Positions 6,398-8,595 of a DNA stretch of 8,595 nucleotides are shown in pieces. Under the pieces are notes generated by a model. The model did no database searches. It was not told the DNA's origin and was given only the letters and a program-made list of their open reading frames with translations. The position numbers and the translations under genes are program-made. Position 1 is the stretch's first letter. Each line of letters starts with the position of its first letter. Location of the stretch: contig QKDV01000127.1 in the NCBI GenBank assembly GCA_003251955.1, positions 1 through 8,595 of the forward strand, read 5' to 3'. Source of the DNA: Methanospirillum hungatei (GTDB lineage: Archaea; Halobacteriota; Methanomicrobia; Methanomicrobiales; Methanospirillaceae).

Positions 6398-7561
6398 TTA
6401 CCGGCAGGCTGTAGCGAGACAATCATCAAGCGTCCCAATGATCGAGACAGCTCCGCACATGTTCGGGACATATGCGAGGGCCTTTCCGCTGGAGACCATG
6501 ATGGTTTTATACCGCTCAAGTGCGGGTGAGACCACCATGCAGGTGTCGGCATACACCCATGCCCCACTCTGCTGAATGATTCCAACCGATTCTGCTGACC
6601 TGGTGATGACATCACGTGCTGCAAAGATATATAGCGGCCTTTTCACTTTACAGCCCTGCAACTTCCCTGCAATTTTTTCAAGTTCTTCATCAGAGCAGTG
6701 CGGACAGCCAATGGCAATAGCATCAGGTTCCGCATCAGAATACACATCTGCAACTTCTGAGGCAGTAATGGTGATCGTCTCTAGTGAGGAGGTATCATAC
6801 TTGAAGACTTTAGCTTCAGGTGTAATATCCCTGACATGGTAGAGGGCTGTGGCCCCGGTTGCGGCCATTGCAGCACCGAGGTTCTTAAGCTGGTCTCTTG
6901 AAGGTCGTATCCCCGTAAATACAGGAACCCGGTTTCCTGCTATCTTTCCAGCCAGATACCCGAGAGCACCGAACCAGGATTCGTCAGTCTTTTCTGGTGC
7001 ACCTTCAACATTGATGGTAAGCACCGGGGACCTGTTCTCGACGAGATGCAGACCGTATGCAGGAGTTCTCCCGAGAATTGCGGCTGCAAGAGCAGACGGA
7101 CCCCCCTCCCTGTTTGTCCGTGCCCCTATGACCGAGTTTGCATATGCCACTGCTGATGACTCTGACCAGGCGAGATGATCACCATACTCGGTGATGGTCA
7201 GGTAATACGGCGTACAGGTACATTCAAGCCTGATCCCGAGTTTCTCATACGCAGCAATCACATCAAGCTGGTTTTTGGCAAACTCAGGATCGATCTCCAT
7301 CTCCTTCCATCTGATCCGGTCCATTCCGACCGGGTTGAGGATTGCAGGAACACTGGCTTTTGCATCAAGACTTGAAAGCCATTCGAGGCCCCACCTTCCG
7401 ATCGTTTTGTATGATGCACCAGAAACCTGGGCACTGCGGATAGGGACCATCTTCTCTGCCTCGAAGACCTTTCCCATTGCCACAAGAATCTCCATCAGCT
7501 GCTGCCTGGTTGATCCCTGCTCACCTGCAAGTATCGCCTCTTCTTCAGCGGTCAGAAACAT
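6398..7561 (-). CDS. Aconitase X large subunit; likely phosphomevalonate dehydratase large subunit
   Basis: This protein of 387 residues belongs to the aconitase-X catalytic (former DUF521) family. In archaea the large subunit pairs with a small swivel-domain subunit and uses an Fe-S cluster to dehydrate (R)-mevalonate 5-phosphate to trans-anhydromevalonate 5-phosphate. Visible family motifs include ECTCTPYY (113-120; Cys114, Cys116), ARTNREGGPSALAAAILGRTPAYGLH (147-172), GCPHCS (285-290; Cys286), YADTCMVV (337-344; Cys341) and VPNMCG (365-370; Cys369). These cysteines are candidates for cluster binding. I chose the ATG at 7561, not the GTG at 7573, because it overlaps the UbiD stop as TAATG and has GGGAG at a good distance upstream. 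The neighbouring UbiD gene encodes the next step of the same pathway, which strongly favours the mevalonate role over other AcnX roles such as hydroxyproline dehydration. The small subunit gene is not next to it on the downstream side; it may lie outside the window. Confidence 0.88.
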   Translation of the reverse strand: MFLTAEEEAILAGEQGSTRQQLMEILVAMGKVFEAEKMVPIRSAQVSGASYKTIGRWGLEWLSSLDAKASVPAILNPVGMDRIRWKEMEIDPEFAKNQLDVIAAYEKLGIRLECTCTPYYLTITEYGDHLAWSESSAVAYANSVIGARTNREGGPSALAAAILGRTPAYGLHLVENRSPVLTINVEGAPEKTDESWFGALGYLAGKIAGNRVPVFTGIRPSRDQLKNLGAAMAATGATALYHVRDITPEAKVFKYDTSSLETITITASEVADVYSDAEPDAIAIGCPHCSDEELEKIAGKLQGCKVKRPLYIFAARDVITRSAESVGIIQQSGAWVYADTCMVVSPALERYKTIMVSSGKALAYVPNMCGAVSIIGTLDDCLATACR

Positions 7562-8595
7562 TACTGCTCCCACGTTGCCCTGATGAACTCGTCTTCCCTA
7601 CCCATCTCCATGGTTGCATCAATTCCCATCTTGACGTTCAGTCCGTCACCGATCCTGGTGGGATCTAGTGAAGAACCCCTGATTCCGGGAATTATAATAG
7701 TGTCAGTATCAGCCCTCACCCTTGTTGCCAGTGCATATTCGACATCAAGGGGATCAGACGGATTGATATCCTCATCAACGATGACCACGTGTTTAAGGGA
7801 GGTGTGAGCAGCAAAGGCGGCAAGGATTGCGTTCTTCCCGTCCCCCTGCGTCCGCTTTTTGATCTGAACCACCCCATGCAGGTATCCACAGCCTCCCTTC
7901 GTAAGCACCACGTCAGTCACCCCGGTCACACCGGCAACCGCCTTGTAGATCAACGGTTCATACGGTGCACCCATCAGGATCTTGTGCTCATCTCCACCAG
8001 GCAGAATACCGTGGTAGATTGGATCAGGCTTCATGTACATCCCGGTTATCCTGATCACCGGCTGGGTACGGACGGGATCATAGGTTCCGGTGATATCAAC
8101 AAAAGGACCTTCCTTTGCAGTCTCACCGCCGATGAACCCTTCCAGGATGATCTCTGCATCAGGGACACGAACTCCGTTTGAAAGTGTCTTTACCTTGATC
8201 TCCCCGCCAAGTAGTTCTGCTGCATAAGGCAGTTCCATCCCAACCGGGACTCTGCTACAGCTTGCAAGCATCACGAGTGGATGCAGACCAATCGCAATCG
8301 CAACAGGGAGTTCCTTACCGTCAGCCAGGGCCTGTTTGAGCATGGTATGAGTGTGTCTGCCTTCAACAAGCCTCGCAACCAGTCGGTCCTTCCCTGACTG
8401 AAGCATCCGGTGTACTGATGCATTCTCAACCCCGTTGTACCGTGAGAAGACCACTCCCGCACAGACGTATCGGCCTGCATCGAGGGGATAATGCTTCATG
8501 ATAGGTATCGTGTCAAGATCCGGAGCAGAACACGTGATGGTCCCATCTTCGATAACACTGCCATTATACTTACAGGCTGCCAGATGGGGGACTAT
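7561..8595 (-). CDS. ubiD: UbiD-family decarboxylase, likely anhydromevalonate phosphate decarboxylase (5' end beyond the window)
   Basis: The frame is open from the right edge to a TAA at 7563-7561, giving 344 visible residues. An ATG at 8499 is not the true start: the 32 codons before it (reading IVPHLAACKYNGS...DLDTIPIMKHYPLDAGRY) continue the UbiD pattern, where LPI-x-K-x-YP-x-D-x-GRY is an internal conserved block. UbiD enzymes use prenylated FMN to add or remove CO2. Other family marks are the pAGVVFSRY block, AIAIGLHP, KEGPFVDITGTYD (161-173 of the visible part), YHGILPGGDEHKILMGAPYEP, and VIVDEDINPSDPLDVEYALATR (271-292) with the acidic active-site residues. In archaea this family decarboxylates trans-anhydromevalonate 5-phosphate to isopentenyl phosphate, which isopentenyl phosphate kinase turns into IPP for lipid synthesis. 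The overlap with the aconitase-X gene supports this role over a UbiD acting on aromatic acids. A UbiX-type prenyl-FMN synthase is required but is not in the window. About 70-80 N-terminal residues seem to be missing, judged from the usual family length. Confidence 0.9.
   Translation of the reverse strand: MVPHLAACKYNGSVIEDGTITCSAPDLDTIPIMKHYPLDAGRYVCAGVVFSRYNGVENASVHRMLQSGKDRLVARLVEGRHTHTMLKQALADGKELPVAIAIGLHPLVMLASCSRVPVGMELPYAAELLGGEIKVKTLSNGVRVPDAEIILEGFIGGETAKEGPFVDITGTYDPVRTQPVIRITGMYMKPDPIYHGILPGGDEHKILMGAPYEPLIYKAVAGVTGVTDVVLTKGGCGYLHGVVQIKKRTQGDGKNAILAAFAAHTSLKHVVIVDEDINPSDPLDVEYALATRVRADTDTIIIPGIRGSSLDPTRIGDGLNVKMGIDATMEMGREDEFIRATWEQ
7567..7571 (-). promoter_or_regulatory. Ribosome binding site deciding the aconitase-X start
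   Basis: GGGAG on the minus strand sits five bases before the ATG at 7561, inside the last codons of the UbiD gene. It supports that ATG over the upstream GTG at 7573, which would itself overlap this site. Combined with the TAATG stop/start overlap, it points to translational coupling of the two genes. Confidence 0.6.

Noticed and set aside
7571..7573. GTG at 7573 as the aconitase-X start
   Set aside because: It would overlap the GGGAG site, and the ATG at 7561 has better spacing and the TAATG coupling.
8497..8499. ATG at 8499 as the start of the UbiD gene
   Set aside because: The frame is open to the window edge and the residues before this Met continue a conserved UbiD block, so it is an internal Met.
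1..8595. CRISPR array, tRNA, rRNA, insertion sequence or defence system
   Set aside because: I saw no spaced repeats, cloverleaf-like sequence, transposase or terminal inverted repeats by eye; almost all the window is accounted for by minus-strand housekeeping genes.

Overview
The window looks like a stretch of a methanogenic archaeal chromosome. I infer Methanomicrobiales or a near relative from overall protein character only, because no rRNA is present. The main evidence is the large subunit of the archaea/euryarchaea-type D-family DNA polymerase, a pair of genes for the archaeal (modified) mevalonate pathway, and TATA-like boxes about 30 nt before start codons with no Shine-Dalgarno sequence. 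Every gene I can support lies on the minus strand, so the window reads from right to left.

Right side (8595 to 6398): a UbiD-family decarboxylase, cut at its 5' end by the window edge, is followed by an aconitase-X large-subunit protein. The stop and start codons overlap as TAATG. Together these match the two archaea-specific steps that turn mevalonate 5-phosphate into isopentenyl phosphate through anhydromevalonate phosphate. A hairpin followed by seven T closes this unit.

Middle (6305 to 1501): first comes a membrane-anchored J-domain protein with TPR-like repeats, carrying an in-frame A8 slippery run at the end of the J domain. Next is polC, encoding the DP2 catalytic subunit of PolD. It contains a 165-residue mini-intein placed directly before the catalytic CDGDED motif. 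The intein is non-canonical: it ends in Gly-Gln instead of His-Asn and has a Cys where block F usually has Asp. PolC also ends in a PCNA-binding (PIP) motif.

Left side (1433 to 1): a SufS/CsdA-type cysteine desulfurase-like aminotransferase, then the first 52 codons of an exported protein with a signal peptide, cut by the left edge. No stretch over 300 bases lacks a gene. I see no tRNA, rRNA, CRISPR array, insertion sequence or tandem repeat. The most interesting items are the atypical intein, the possible frameshift that would release a free J domain, and the coupled UbiD/AcnX pair with no small AcnX subunit beside it.
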